64,000 bases of DNA from Nocardia nova (GTDB lineage: Bacteria > Actinomycetota > Actinomycetes > Mycobacteriales > Mycobacteriaceae): NCBI RefSeq assembly GCF_002933465.1, contig NZ_PSZE01000006.1, forward strand, positions 241,055 through 305,054. The letters run 5' to 3'. This document shows positions 26,865 through 35,836 of the stretch, in pieces. Numbering within the stretch: position 1 is the stretch's first letter; each line of letters opens with the position of its first letter. The notes under the pieces were generated by a model. It saw nothing but the letters and a program-made list of their open reading frames with translations, searched no databases and was not told the origin of the DNA. The translations under genes were made by a program, and so were the position numbers.

Positions 26865-27241
26865 GTGAGTATCGACAAACTCCGGCTGCGCCGTGCGAGC
26901 TACATGGTAGCCGCATTCGGTGTGCTGGCTTTGGTGGTGACCGGTCCGCTGGATCGGTTGATGTTGGGTGTTTTCATCTGTATCGGGCTGGGTCTGGGTT
27001 GGCTGAACGCGCAACTGACATTGCGGTCGGTCACCGGCATCACCCGCTCGGAATCGCCGAATAAGCAGGCGCTGGCCTTGTCGACGGCCGCGCGGCTGAT
27101 CATCGTCACCGTACTGGCGATCATCGTGGCGTTCCTGACGCGCCCGAATGGTGTGGGCATCTTCTTCGGACTCGCTTTGTTCCAGGTGATCCTCGTCTTG
27201 CATACCGTCGTGCCCGAGTGGAGAGGGCTCCGTCAGCAGTC

Positions 27242-27245
<4 letters not shown>
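26865..27245 (+). CDS. atpI: AtpI-like small membrane protein of the Fo operon
   Basis: 126 residues, GTG at 26865. Four hydrophobic helices (about 12-28, 30-48, 72-90, 96-116) separated by a short charged loop (SESPNKQ), as in AtpI, the protein that precedes the a subunit in ATP synthase operons and assists c-ring assembly. Its stop overlaps the atpB start (ATGA). It begins this partial operon after 700 bp of intergenic DNA. Confidence 0.8.
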
Positions 27246-28311
<1,066 letters not shown>

Positions 28312-28319
28312 TCGGCGAG

Positions 28320-28820
28320 ATGTCCGCGCGAACCGATGTGGTGGCCGAGGGGAACTTCCTCATCCCCAACGGCACCTTCTTCGTCGAGCTGATCATCTTC
28401 CTGATCGTGCTCGGAGTCATCTGGTTCTTCGTCGTTCCGCCGATCCGCAAGGTGCTGACCGAACGCGAGGAGCGGGTGGAGGCGACCGCCGCCAACGCCA
28501 AAGAGGCGAAACAGGTCTTCGCCGACGCCCAGGCGAAATATGAGACGGCGCTGGAACGAGCCCGTACCGAGGCGGCCGACATCCGCAACGAGGCACGAGC
28601 CCAGGGCCGGGCGATCATGGACGACCTGCGGACGCAGGCTCAGCAGGAGGTCGACGGCATCGTCGCCGAATCCGCTGCCCATCTGCGCGCCGAGGCCGAC
28701 CGCGTCAAGTCCGAGCTGCGACTCGAGGTCGAGCCGCTGGCCCAATCGCTCGCCGACCAGGTGGTCGGTGACAGTCGCCACGCCGGCACCGCCGGTCGTA
28801 GGAGGGGCAGGGATTCGTAA
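28320..28820 (+). CDS. atpF: ATP synthase Fo subunit b
   Basis: 166 residues, ATG at 28320, eight bases after atpE. One N-terminal membrane helix (about 22-42, LIIFLIVLGVIWFFVVPPI), then a long charged coiled coil (45-150) that forms the peripheral stalk. It ends with a basic tail (GRRRGRDS). The last base of its stop is the first base of the next ATG. Usual partner: the b domain of the b-delta fusion, encoded next. Confidence 0.93.
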   Translation: MSARTDVVAEGNFLIPNGTFFVELIIFLIVLGVIWFFVVPPIRKVLTEREERVEATAANAKEAKQVFADAQAKYETALERARTEAADIRNEARAQGRAIMDDLRTQAQQEVDGIVAESAAHLRAEADRVKSELRLEVEPLAQSLADQVVGDSRHAGTAGRRRGRDS

Positions 28821-29395
28821 TGATTGACACCAGCGGTGGTGTGCTTGCCGCAGGCGGTTACCAGATCACCTTCGATTGGCCGGTCTTCTTCAGTCAGCTG
28901 TTCGGCTTCGCCGTCATCGTCTTCGTCATCTGGAAATGGGTCGTCCCGCCGGTGAAGAGGTTGATGGCGAAGAGTCAGGACGCGATCGCCAAGCAGCTCA
29001 CCGAAAGCGATCACGCCGCGCAACAGTTGGAAGAGGCCAAGCGCTCCTACGCGAACGCCATCACCGAGGCGCACACCGAACTCGAGCAGATTCGAGCCGA
29101 CGCGCGCGCCGACGCCGAGTACATCGTGGCGCAGATGCGAGAAGCGGCCGCGGCGGAAGTCGAACGGGTGCGACGGCAGGGTCGCGATCAGGTCGCCCAG
29201 CTGCGTCGCCAGATGGTGCGCGATCTGGAAACGGATCTGGCGGCCGCGATGCTGGCGATCACCGAGGAGAAGGTGCGCGACCAGGTGGCCACCCCGGAGG
29301 CGAAGTCGGACAGTATCGAACGGTTCCTCGAGGATCTGGAGATCCTGGCCAACTCGTCGTCGGTCAAGCGGCAGGCCCAACCGGGCTGGAACTGA
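28820..29395 (+). CDS. b-domain of the b-delta stalk protein, with the delta domain missing
   Basis: 191 residues, ATG 28820. The N-terminal membrane helix (FFSQLFGFAVIVFVIW) and coiled coil match the first 170 residues of the actinobacterial b-delta fusion (AtpH/AtpFH, about 440 residues in mycobacteria), down to a block of the type SIERFLEDLE. The family protein then continues into a delta domain of about 260 residues that binds F1; here the frame stops after a 15-residue polar tail and a terminator follows. No atpA, atpG, atpD or atpC is present. So the operon encodes a complete Fo with two b-type stalks but nothing to hold F1. The clean end suggests loss or a specialised form, not random decay. 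Confidence 0.88.
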   Translation: MIDTSGGVLAAGGYQITFDWPVFFSQLFGFAVIVFVIWKWVVPPVKRLMAKSQDAIAKQLTESDHAAQQLEEAKRSYANAITEAHTELEQIRADARADAEYIVAQMREAAAAEVERVRRQGRDQVAQLRRQMVRDLETDLAAAMLAITEEKVRDQVATPEAKSDSIERFLEDLEILANSSSVKRQAQPGWN

Positions 29396-29407
29396 ACATC
29401 ACAGGCG

Positions 29408-29439
29408 AGTAGCCGGTGGACCACGGTCCACCGGCTACT
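29408..29439. terminator. strong bidirectional hairpin ending the Fo operon and the sirtuin gene
   Basis: A perfect 13-bp inverted repeat (agtagccggtgga / tccaccggctact) with a 6-base loop starts 12 bases after the last Fo stop and is followed by ttgttttat. The convergent sirtuin gene ends at 29444, so the same hairpin can stop both transcripts. It shows the Fo operon really ends here. Confidence 0.9.
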
Positions 29440-29443
29440 TGTT

Positions 29444-30310
29444 TTATACCGACACGGTGGCGGGCGGAGTCAGCGCGTCGGCGAGTGCCGCGAGGGTGGT
29501 CGAACAGCCGGAATCGATACGGACGGTGGCCAATTCGTCACCACGCGTAGCGCCGCGGTTCACGATAACGACGGGCTTACCGGATTTCACGGCCCGGCGG
29601 ACGAAGCGCAGCCCGGACATGACCGTCAGCGAAGAACCTGCGACGACCATCGCCTCGGCCGCATCGACCATCGAAAATGCCTCGGCCACCCGATCCTTCG
29701 GGACGTTCTCGCCGAAGTAGACGATGTCGGGCTTCAGCATGCCGCCACAGTCGGCGCAGTCGACCATGCGGAAACTGTCGGTCTCGCCGACCACGGCGTC
29801 CGCGTCCGGCGCCACCTCGATACCCGTGGCGGTCGCCAGTTCGGCGAAGCCGGGGTTGGCCGCTTCCAGCCGATCGGCGAGTGTCATGCGCGAGATCAGA
29901 CCGTGGCACGACAGACAGCGCACCCGCGCATAGGTGCCGTGTAGATCGATGACAGCGCGGTGCCCCGCCTTGGTGTGCAGCAGGTCGACATTCTGCGTGA
30001 TCAGCCCGCTGACCACGCCCGCGCGTTCGAGCCGGGCCAGCGCGCGATGGCCGAGATTGGGCCGCGCGGCGTCCATCCGCCGCCAGCCGACGTGATTGCG
30101 TGCCCAGTAGCGCTGCCGGAAGATCGGGTCACCGACGAACTGCTGATAGGTCATCGGATTGCGGGGCGGCGAATCCGGCCCGCGATAGTCGGGGATGCCG
30201 CTGTCGGTCGATATGCCGGCCCCGGTCAGGACCACGATCCGCCGGTCCGTCAGCACCTTCACCACACGATCGAGGACGGTGTCGGTCGGCAGGGTCGCGA
30301 GCTGGGGCAT
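29444..30310 (-). CDS. NAD-dependent protein deacetylase/deacylase (Sir2 family)
   Basis: 288 residues from ATG 30310. It removes acyl groups from lysines using NAD. Motifs in order: VVLTGAGISTDSGIPDYRG (NAD binding, near 29-47), TQNVDLLH, the catalytic His in DLHGTYARVRC, the zinc cysteine pairs CLSC and CADC, and GSSLTV. The zinc loop and Rossmann parts are complete, so it is probably active. It converges on the Fo operon and is followed upstream by a membrane protein on the same strand. Confidence 0.94.
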   Translation of the reverse strand: MPQLATLPTDTVLDRVVKVLTDRRIVVLTGAGISTDSGIPDYRGPDSPPRNPMTYQQFVGDPIFRQRYWARNHVGWRRMDAARPNLGHRALARLERAGVVSGLITQNVDLLHTKAGHRAVIDLHGTYARVRCLSCHGLISRMTLADRLEAANPGFAELATATGIEVAPDADAVVGETDSFRMVDCADCGGMLKPDIVYFGENVPKDRVAEAFSMVDAAEAMVVAGSSLTVMSGLRFVRRAVKSGKPVVIVNRGATRGDELATVRIDSGCSTTLAALADALTPPATVSV

Positions 30311-30351
30311 GAATCCAGGTTACGAGCCCGTGCGGGATGTTCTCCCAGGGC

Positions 30352-31173
30352 TTACTCGATGGCGCGGACCAGATCGTCGTCGGAGTTCTCCGGTGTGGCC
30401 CTGGCTGCCTTCGCGTGGCTGTAGGCGATACCGGCGACCAGGATGGCCAGCAGAACCGCCGAGGTTCCGTAGGTGCCGAATCCCAGTCCGCCGCTGCTGT
30501 GCGATTTCGAGAGCAGATCACCCGCGGTGGCGCCGAGCGGCCGGGTGAGGATGAAGGCCATCCAGAACAGGACGACACCCGAGATCGGCGTGAAGTAGTG
30601 CACCAGCAGGATGACCACCATGATCGTGCCGATCAGCGCCGCGCCGCCGCCGTAACCGAGTCCCGAACTGTCGGACAGGTAGTCGCCGAGCGAGGTGCCG
30701 AGGGTGTTCGACAGCAGGATCGCCGCCCAGTACAGCATCTCGCCGCGCAGCGTCCGGATATTCGAGACGTCGTAGGTCTGCCCGCTGAACCGCCAGATCA
30801 CGAAGACGATCGCCAGGCCGCTGATCAGCAACGCCGCGCCCGCGCCGTAGCCGAGCCCGCCGTCGGTCGAGGTATCCGAACCCGGGCCACGGTTGATCAG
30901 ATCGGACATGGTGGTGCCGGCCGTGCTGGTCGCGGCGATCACCGTCCAGTACAGGGCGGGATGGAAGCGGCGGGCCCGCAACTGAGCGATGAGGCTGACC
31001 ACGAAGATGGCGAGAAACAGCAGCGAAGCGGCCGCGTAGCCCAGCTTCAGGGTCTGCGCCAGCAGATCGCCGCCGGTCTCGCCCAGGGTGGTCGCGGCGA
31101 TCTTCAGAACCCAGAACAACGCCGTGACCTGGGGAAGTTTATATCCGGCCCGGGCCGGTGCCGGGTTGGTCAC
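30352..31173 (-). CDS. COG4705-type membrane-anchored protein with fourfold internal repeat
   Basis: 273 residues. The GTG at 31173 is chosen because GGAAAGGA lies eight bases upstream; longer frames lack a site. About eight membrane helices. Four related segments carry the motif T-x-G-x-T-x-x-D: TLGETGGDLL, TAGTTMSDL, TLGTSLGDYL and PLGATAGDLL, each followed by a glycine-rich stretch (GLGYG or GLGFG) and a helix, pointing to internal duplication. Relatives in actinobacteria and proteobacteria are uncharacterised and often lie beside two-component systems, as here. A transport or metal-related role is only a guess. Confidence 0.85.
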   Translation of the reverse strand: MTNPAPARAGYKLPQVTALFWVLKIAATTLGETGGDLLAQTLKLGYAAASLLFLAIFVVSLIAQLRARRFHPALYWTVIAATSTAGTTMSDLINRGPGSDTSTDGGLGYGAGAALLISGLAIVFVIWRFSGQTYDVSNIRTLRGEMLYWAAILLSNTLGTSLGDYLSDSSGLGYGGGAALIGTIMVVILLVHYFTPISGVVLFWMAFILTRPLGATAGDLLSKSHSSGGLGFGTYGTSAVLLAILVAGIAYSHAKAARATPENSDDDLVRAIE

Positions 31174-31276
31174 GGGGTAGTCCTTTCCGGGCCGCGAGCC
31201 GGCGACCGTCTCGACACAGGGACGGTGGCATTCTGCCCGCCCGTCGCTGAGACCACGCTGAGATCGTGACGGCCTC

Positions 31277-31310
31277 GTCGTGGTCGTGGTCGTGGTCGTG
31301 GTCGTCGTCG
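31277..31310. repeat. (GTCGTG)n short tandem repeat upstream of the histidine kinase
   Basis: Four perfect copies of gtcgtg followed by a degenerate fifth and sixth (gtcgtcgtcg). It lies between the divergent membrane-protein and kinase genes, 12 bases before the kinase start. In-frame GTG codons inside the repeat could also serve as starts, giving a poly-valine N-terminus, so copy number could affect initiation. Confidence 0.8.
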
Positions 31311-31321
31311 ATGATGGGTGG

Positions 31322-32716
31322 GTGAATCGGTTCCGGCGCTGGACACATCCGTCGCGGTGGGGTGTGCGGATCCGGTCTGCCCTCGTTTCGGCTCTGGCGG
31401 TCGGTGTCGTGTTGCTCATCGCCGCGGGTGCGATGGTCTGGTTGTTGCACCGTTCGCTGATCGACGAACTCGACGGCGCCGCGCAGGCGCGTGCCGCCGA
31501 GATCGCGGAGACGCTCGAACACGACCCGGCTCGGGTGCGCGAACTTCCGCGCGCCGAGGACGGGCGCGTCGCGGCGGCCCAGGTCGTCACGCCGGACGGG
31601 GCGGTGATCTGGGGTTTCGGCGATCCGCACGGAGTACTCGCCGCGGCGCCGGCAGGTGCGAGACGGGCCGTCGGATTGCCCGCCTCGCCCGGATACGACG
31701 AGGACTTGCGGGTCGCGAGCCGTGTCGCCGAAACGTCCTCCGGCCGCTACCAGGTGCTCGTCGCGGTCGACACCGAATCGGTCGAGCGGGCGGTCGCCCG
31801 GGTCGGTGCCTTGCTGGCGGTGGGAGCGCCGATCGTGGTGCTGGCCGCCGCCGCGGCAACGTATCTGCTGGTCGGACGCTCGCTACGGTCGGTGGAGGCG
31901 ATCCGCGAGCGCGTGGCCCGGATCGGCGCGACGCAGCTGTCGGAACGGGTGCCGGTGCCGGCGCCGCGCGACGAGATCGCCAGGCTGGCCGAGACGATGA
32001 ACGATATGCTCGCCCGCGTCGAGGCCGGACACCGGGCCCAGCGCCGTTTCGTCGGCGACGCCTCCCACGAGTTGCGAAGTCCGCTCGCCACGGTCACGGC
32101 CGCACTGGAATTGGCGCGCCACCGGCCCGAAACCCTGGACGCGGAGCTGATAGACGGCACGCTGCTGCCGGAAGCCGAGCGCATGCGGCAGCTGATCGAC
32201 GATCTGCTGACCCTCGCCGCCGCCGACGAACGCGGACTCGAATTGCGTACGGGCGATGTCGATCTCGACGATATCGCCCAGGCCGCGGCCGCCGCCGCTC
32301 GTCTGCGCGGGGGCATAACGGTCGATACGGATATCCGCCCGACCCGGATCGTCGGTGATCCGGAGCGGTTGGCGCGGGCGCTGCGCAATATCGTCGACAA
32401 CGCGGTCGCCCATGCCCGTTCACGGATCCGGATCGCGGTCGCGGACCATGCCGCGCCGGGAGCGTCCGGGTGTGCCTACCTCGTCGTGGACGACGACGGG
32501 CCGGGGATTCCCGCGGCCGACCGCACCCGGGTCTTCGATCGTTTCGTGCGACTCGAGGCCGACCGGTCGCGGACGACCGGCGGTTCGGGCCTCGGGCTGG
32601 CGATCGTCGCGGAAATCGTGGCGGCGCACCGGGGAGTGGTGGGCGTCGCCGAATCGCCGTGGGGTGGAGCACGATTCGTTGTCGAGCTGCCGGTGACGGG
32701 ACCGCCGGACCGGTGA
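31322..32716 (+). CDS. sensor histidine kinase of a two-component system
   Basis: 464 residues from GTG 31322 (VNRFRRW); earlier GTGs would add a poly-Val run from the hexamer repeat. Helix 1 (about 17-40), an extracytoplasmic domain (40-155), helix 2 (about 160-185), HAMP, then the phospho-acceptor box FVGDASHELRSPLATV, the N box (NIVDNAVAHA) and the G boxes (DDDGPGIP, GGSGLGLAIV). Its partner regulator is encoded convergently, ending one base away, not in an operon with it. Confidence 0.94.
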   Translation: MNRFRRWTHPSRWGVRIRSALVSALAVGVVLLIAAGAMVWLLHRSLIDELDGAAQARAAEIAETLEHDPARVRELPRAEDGRVAAAQVVTPDGAVIWGFGDPHGVLAAAPAGARRAVGLPASPGYDEDLRVASRVAETSSGRYQVLVAVDTESVERAVARVGALLAVGAPIVVLAAAAATYLLVGRSLRSVEAIRERVARIGATQLSERVPVPAPRDEIARLAETMNDMLARVEAGHRAQRRFVGDASHELRSPLATVTAALELARHRPETLDAELIDGTLLPEAERMRQLIDDLLTLAAADERGLELRTGDVDLDDIAQAAAAAARLRGGITVDTDIRPTRIVGDPERLARALRNIVDNAVAHARSRIRIAVADHAAPGASGCAYLVVDDDGPGIPAADRTRVFDRFVRLEADRSRTTGGSGLGLAIVAEIVAAHRGVVGVAESPWGGARFVVELPVTGPPDR

Positions 32717-32717
32717 C

Positions 32718-33410
32718 TCAGTCCGCCGCGGCCGTGACTTCCGAGTCGATCAGCCGATAACCGACACCGCGCAGCGTTTCGATACTGTTGCTGCCGAACG
32801 GCGTATCGATCTTCTTGCGAAGATAGCCGATATAGACCTCGACCACATTCTCCGGACCGTCGTAGTGCGCATCCCAGACGTTGCGCAAGATCTCGGTTTT
32901 GGTGCGGGCACTGCCCTTGTTCCGCATCAGGTATTCGAGCAGGCCGAATTCCCTCGGCGTCAGGGCCAATTCGGAACCGGCACGCGAGACCGAGCGCCGT
33001 CGCGGGTCCAGTCTCAGATCACCCGCGGCCAGGATTTCGGGCTGCTGTGGGGCGCGGCGGCGCAGCAGGGCGCGCAGGCGGGCGGTGAGGACGACGAAGG
33101 AGAACGGTTTGGTCAGGTAGTCGTCGGCGCCCAGATCCAGCGCGTCGACCTGGTCGTAGTCGCCGTCTTTCGCGGTGAGCATCAGCACCGGGGTGGAGAT
33201 GTCGCGTTCGCGCAGACGACGCAACACCTCGTAGCCGCTCAGTTCGGGGAGCATGATGTCGAGCACGATCACGTCGAAGTCGTCCTCGCTCGCCCACCAC
33301 AGGCCGTCGGTGCCGGTGTGAGCGTGCTGGACCACGAAACCCTCCAGCTCCAGGCCGCGCCGCAGGGTGGCGGCGAGCCGCGGCTCGTCCTCGACCACCA
33401 GCACACGCAT
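32718..33410 (-). CDS. OmpR/PhoB-type response regulator
   Basis: 230 residues, ATG at 33410. Receiver domain with the acidic pair (VVEDEP), phospho-aspartate in VIVLDIMLPELSG, Thr in MLTAKD and Lys in LTKPF; C-terminal winged helix (LTPREFGLLEYLMRNKG, then ENVVEVYIGYLRKKID and TLRGVGYRL). Tail to tail with the kinase: the two stop codons are one base apart. Target genes are unknown; the COG4705 gene and the lipoprotein are candidates by position. Confidence 0.95.
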   Translation of the reverse strand: MRVLVVEDEPRLAATLRRGLELEGFVVQHAHTGTDGLWWASEDDFDVIVLDIMLPELSGYEVLRRLRERDISTPVLMLTAKDGDYDQVDALDLGADDYLTKPFSFVVLTARLRALLRRRAPQQPEILAAGDLRLDPRRRSVSRAGSELALTPREFGLLEYLMRNKGSARTKTEILRNVWDAHYDGPENVVEVYIGYLRKKIDTPFGSNSIETLRGVGYRLIDSEVTAAAD

Positions 33411-33452
33411 CCCTCCAGCATGCCGGACCCGTGCCGTGGGCTCGCGCGGGCC

Positions 33453-34067
33453 TTATAACCAGATGCCCGATTCGACGACCCACACGCCGCCGTTGTTCTT
33501 GCGGGCCGGCTGGGAAAGTCGCAGGGAGACGCGCTGCCCGTTCGGCCCGGTGGCGACGGTCAGGTAGGGGCCGCCGTGGGTGATCGCCGGCTGCGACCAG
33601 CCGAAGCGCCCGGAGACGAAGGCGCGTGCGACGGCGTCCTCGTCCAGCCGCCATGGTTGGTGACCGGCGTCGACCGACTGCTGCAACTGCTCGGCAGCGT
33701 CGCCGCTGATGTCTTCGCCGGGGAACGCGGTGCCGGCCGGCGGATGGTCGCCTCCGTTCGGGACGGACGAAGAGATGATGGGAAGCTCGGACGTTGGGGC
33801 AGAGGGGAATTCGGCGCGGCTGGACGATGGCCGCTCGACACCGCCGGAGCCGTCGTCGGTTTCGCCGGGGGTGTTCACGGTGGTCGTCTGCGTCGTCGAC
33901 CGATATTCGGCGGTATTCGGTCCCTCTGAGGCCGGCGAATCGGTCGAGCAGGCGACGAGGGACGCGGCGACTGCGAGACCGATCGCGACGGCGATGACGC
34001 GGGGTATGTCCGTGGCCAGGATCTGCCGGTGGCCGGGTCTGCGGGGGAGTCGAGTGTGGGAGCGCAT
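33453..34067 (-). CDS. secreted lipoprotein of unknown function
   Basis: 204 residues, ATG at 34067. A basic start, a hydrophobic helix and the lipobox LVAC (Cys near 40) show export and lipid anchoring. A Ser/Thr/Pro-rich linker of about 70 residues follows, then a small conserved-looking domain (about 115-204) ending in GGVWVVESGIWL. No family recognised. It lies 42 bp upstream of the response-regulator gene on the same strand, so it may be co-transcribed with it. Confidence 0.8.
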   Translation of the reverse strand: MRSHTRLPRRPGHRQILATDIPRVIAVAIGLAVAASLVACSTDSPASEGPNTAEYRSTTQTTTVNTPGETDDGSGGVERPSSSRAEFPSAPTSELPIISSSVPNGGDHPPAGTAFPGEDISGDAAEQLQQSVDAGHQPWRLDEDAVARAFVSGRFGWSQPAITHGGPYLTVATGPNGQRVSLRLSQPARKNNGGVWVVESGIWL

Positions 34068-34169
34068 GGGCGTTCTCCTGATGCGATCGGTGCCGTCATC
34101 GTGTGATCCGCGCCCGGCGGGTGTGTGTTATCGGCGGTGAAGCGTGTCGGCGCAATCGAGACCACTCCG

Positions 34170-34442
34170 TCATCGCGACGGGCGCGGGCGGTGGTGATCG
34201 CTCACCTGGCGCGACCGCGGTGTCATGCCGCAGTGCGGCGCACGACGTGCGGGAAGTCCGGCCAGGAAGGTGGCGATCGCCGAGGTGACCGTCTCCGGAT
34301 CCTCGATCATCGGCAGATGTCCGCAGTCGCTGAGCGACGCGGCCATTTGCTCGTCCCAGATCCGCCGCTGGGCGCCCGCGTTGTGGATGAAGACGACCGG
34401 ATCGCCGTGGCCGGCGCGGTCGTATACCGCAGCCCGCTGCAC
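34170..34442 (-). pseudogene. alpha/beta hydrolase remnant with internal deletion
   Basis: The frame begins like an alpha/beta hydrolase (DRAGHGDPVVFIHNAGAQRR) and after only 35 residues jumps to the family's C-terminus (CGHLPMIEDPETVTSAIATFL), which carries the catalytic His region. The nucleophile-elbow and acid segments, about 150 residues, are gone, but the frame stayed open. It starts six bases after the DoxX-like gene. A functional protein is unlikely. Confidence 0.75.
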
Positions 34443-34448
34443 CCGAGC

Positions 34449-34796
34449 TCAGCGGGCTAATTGCAGTGCCAGGGTCGCCGCTGCCGGGATCAGATACAGC
34501 GCCGGGAAGATCGTGGTTCCGTAGGAATGGGCACGTACGGTGGTCGCCATCGCGCCGAGGAAATACAGAATCAATCCCACGGCCGCCGCCACCCCGATCG
34601 CCGGGATGAAGAAGCCCACGACGAGCCCCAGCGCCCCGGCGGATTTGGCCAGGGCGAGCCAGTTCCACCAGCTTCGCGGCACGCCGTATTGATTCAGCGG
34701 TTCCACGACGAAGTCGCTCTTGTTGAACAGTGAATAAGCGGAGAATCCGATCCACAGTGCGGCCGCTGCGCCGACGATGTAATACGCGATGTTCAT
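34449..34796 (-). CDS. DoxX-like small membrane protein
   Basis: 115 residues from ATG 34796 (MNIAYYIVG); an upstream ATG at 34832 adds only a basic stretch. Four hydrophobic helices with a short conserved loop (YGVPRSWWNWLALAKSAGALGL, split after NWL) as in DoxX_2/DUF4267-like proteins. It precedes the hydrolase remnant on the same strand. Function in the family is largely unknown. Confidence 0.8.
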   Translation of the reverse strand: MNIAYYIVGAAAALWIGFSAYSLFNKSDFVVEPLNQYGVPRSWWNWLALAKSAGALGLVVGFFIPAIGVAAAVGLILYFLGAMATTVRAHSYGTTIFPALYLIPAAATLALQLAR

Positions 34797-34852
34797 GCCG
34801 GTGTGACGACGCGGCGGGCCGCGGTGTGACATGCCGTCGCGCGCGACCCCGA

Positions 34853-35272
34853 TCAGCGTCGCCGCAAGGTGATTCCCGCGACCGAATACGGGGCGTCGAT
34901 CGAGGTCGCGGCGGCATTCACGGTGCCCGCCCAATACCCCTGGGGCGCGTCGACGGCGCGCAGATCCAAACCCACCGGGATCCCCTCGAACGTCACGTAG
35001 GTCTCATCGGGGCCGGCCGCGTTCTGGCGGCCGGTCTTCGAGGAATTCCCGCAGACCAGCGTCACGGTCGCACCGTCCACGAAAACCTGCAGGTCGCAGT
35101 CGTGCACGGGCGAGCCGATCATATTGTCGGGGTGCTGGGTGATGTGGTAGGTCCCAGCCGGAATGATCCCGTTGCGGGGGACTCCGGGGTCGTCGGCGGA
35201 GGCGGCGGCCGGCACCGTGGAAAGGGTGGCGGCGGTGAGTGCGGCTCCGGCCGCGGCGCGTCGAACGTTCAT
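34853..35272 (-). CDS. small secreted protein, function unknown
   Basis: 139 residues; ATG 35272 chosen for the GGGAG site nine bases upstream and because a classic signal peptide follows (RRAAAGAALTAATLSTVPAA, cut near ASA-DD). The mature part of about 110 residues has two cysteines (in HDCDL and LVCGN), probably one disulphide, and looks beta-rich. Similar small exported proteins are common in nocardiae and mycobacteria. No catalytic motif seen. Confidence 0.78.
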   Translation of the reverse strand: MNVRRAAAGAALTAATLSTVPAAASADDPGVPRNGIIPAGTYHITQHPDNMIGSPVHDCDLQVFVDGATVTLVCGNSSKTGRQNAAGPDETYVTFEGIPVGLDLRAVDAPQGYWAGTVNAAATSIDAPYSVAGITLRRR

Positions 35273-35481
35273 GGTTCGGCTCCCATCGGTCGATCCATCG
35301 AAGTCAGCCGGATGCCGGAGTCGCGTCGGCAACCGGGTTGCTCTGGTGGGAGGATTCCCCGCTCCCGCAAACGAAACCGGCGGCACGGACATCGGCGCGA
35401 TGGCGTCGCCTGCGACTGGTGATCACCAGTGCGGAAGGAGATGGGCGCCGGGCGTTTGCCGCCGCCCGGCGCGGCCTTCGG

Positions 35482-35836
35482 TCAGCGCGGCGCGTGGGCC
35501 GGGTCGGCGAGGGTCGGGGTGCGCCCCTGCCGGTGTGCCTGCCTGGCGTCGTCGAAGAACTCGCGGCTGAACAGTGCCGAGAGGATCGCGATGCCGCCGC
35601 GGTGAACGCGGAACTCGCTCTTGGTGCTGGTCCCGGTCAGCCGGACAACTCGGCCGGCGGCATCCTGCGGCCGGCCGAAATCCTTCACCCGGCCACGCCC
35701 GGTCCACTCCAGGTCGCTGTGCTCGACGATCGCGTCGTCGGGAACCAGCAGCTTGACCATGGCGTGGTCCACGTCGGCGTGGACCACGATCGGGTCCTCG
35801 CCTTCGATCCACGGTGAGCGCAGGTCGATGACGACA
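35482..35836 (-). pseudogene. small beta-rich protein gene that has lost its start to the 96-bp inversion
   Basis: A well-composed frame of about 118 codons runs on the minus strand from the inversion boundary to TGA 35482-35484. It contains DLRSPWIEGEDPIVVHADVD, EWTGRGRVKD, FRVHRGGIAIL and ends TLADPAHAPR. No start codon is available in frame next to the boundary in the present orientation. If segment 35837-35932 is flipped back, a TTG preceded by GCGGGGA opens the frame (residues MNRRVVIDL), 20 bp head-to-head overlapping the PadR start. Family not recognised with confidence; weakly like the C-terminal beta domain of LiaF/DUF1707 proteins. Confidence 0.6.

Noticed and set aside
29188..29395. 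Frameshift hiding the delta domain of the b-delta protein
   Set aside because: No delta-like sequence appears in any frame after 29395; the terminator and the convergent sirtuin gene follow at once, so the delta domain is absent and not just out of frame.
31277..31310. CRISPR-like or phage repeat
   Set aside because: The unit is six bases with no spacers; it is a simple tandem repeat. No CRISPR array is visible anywhere in the window.
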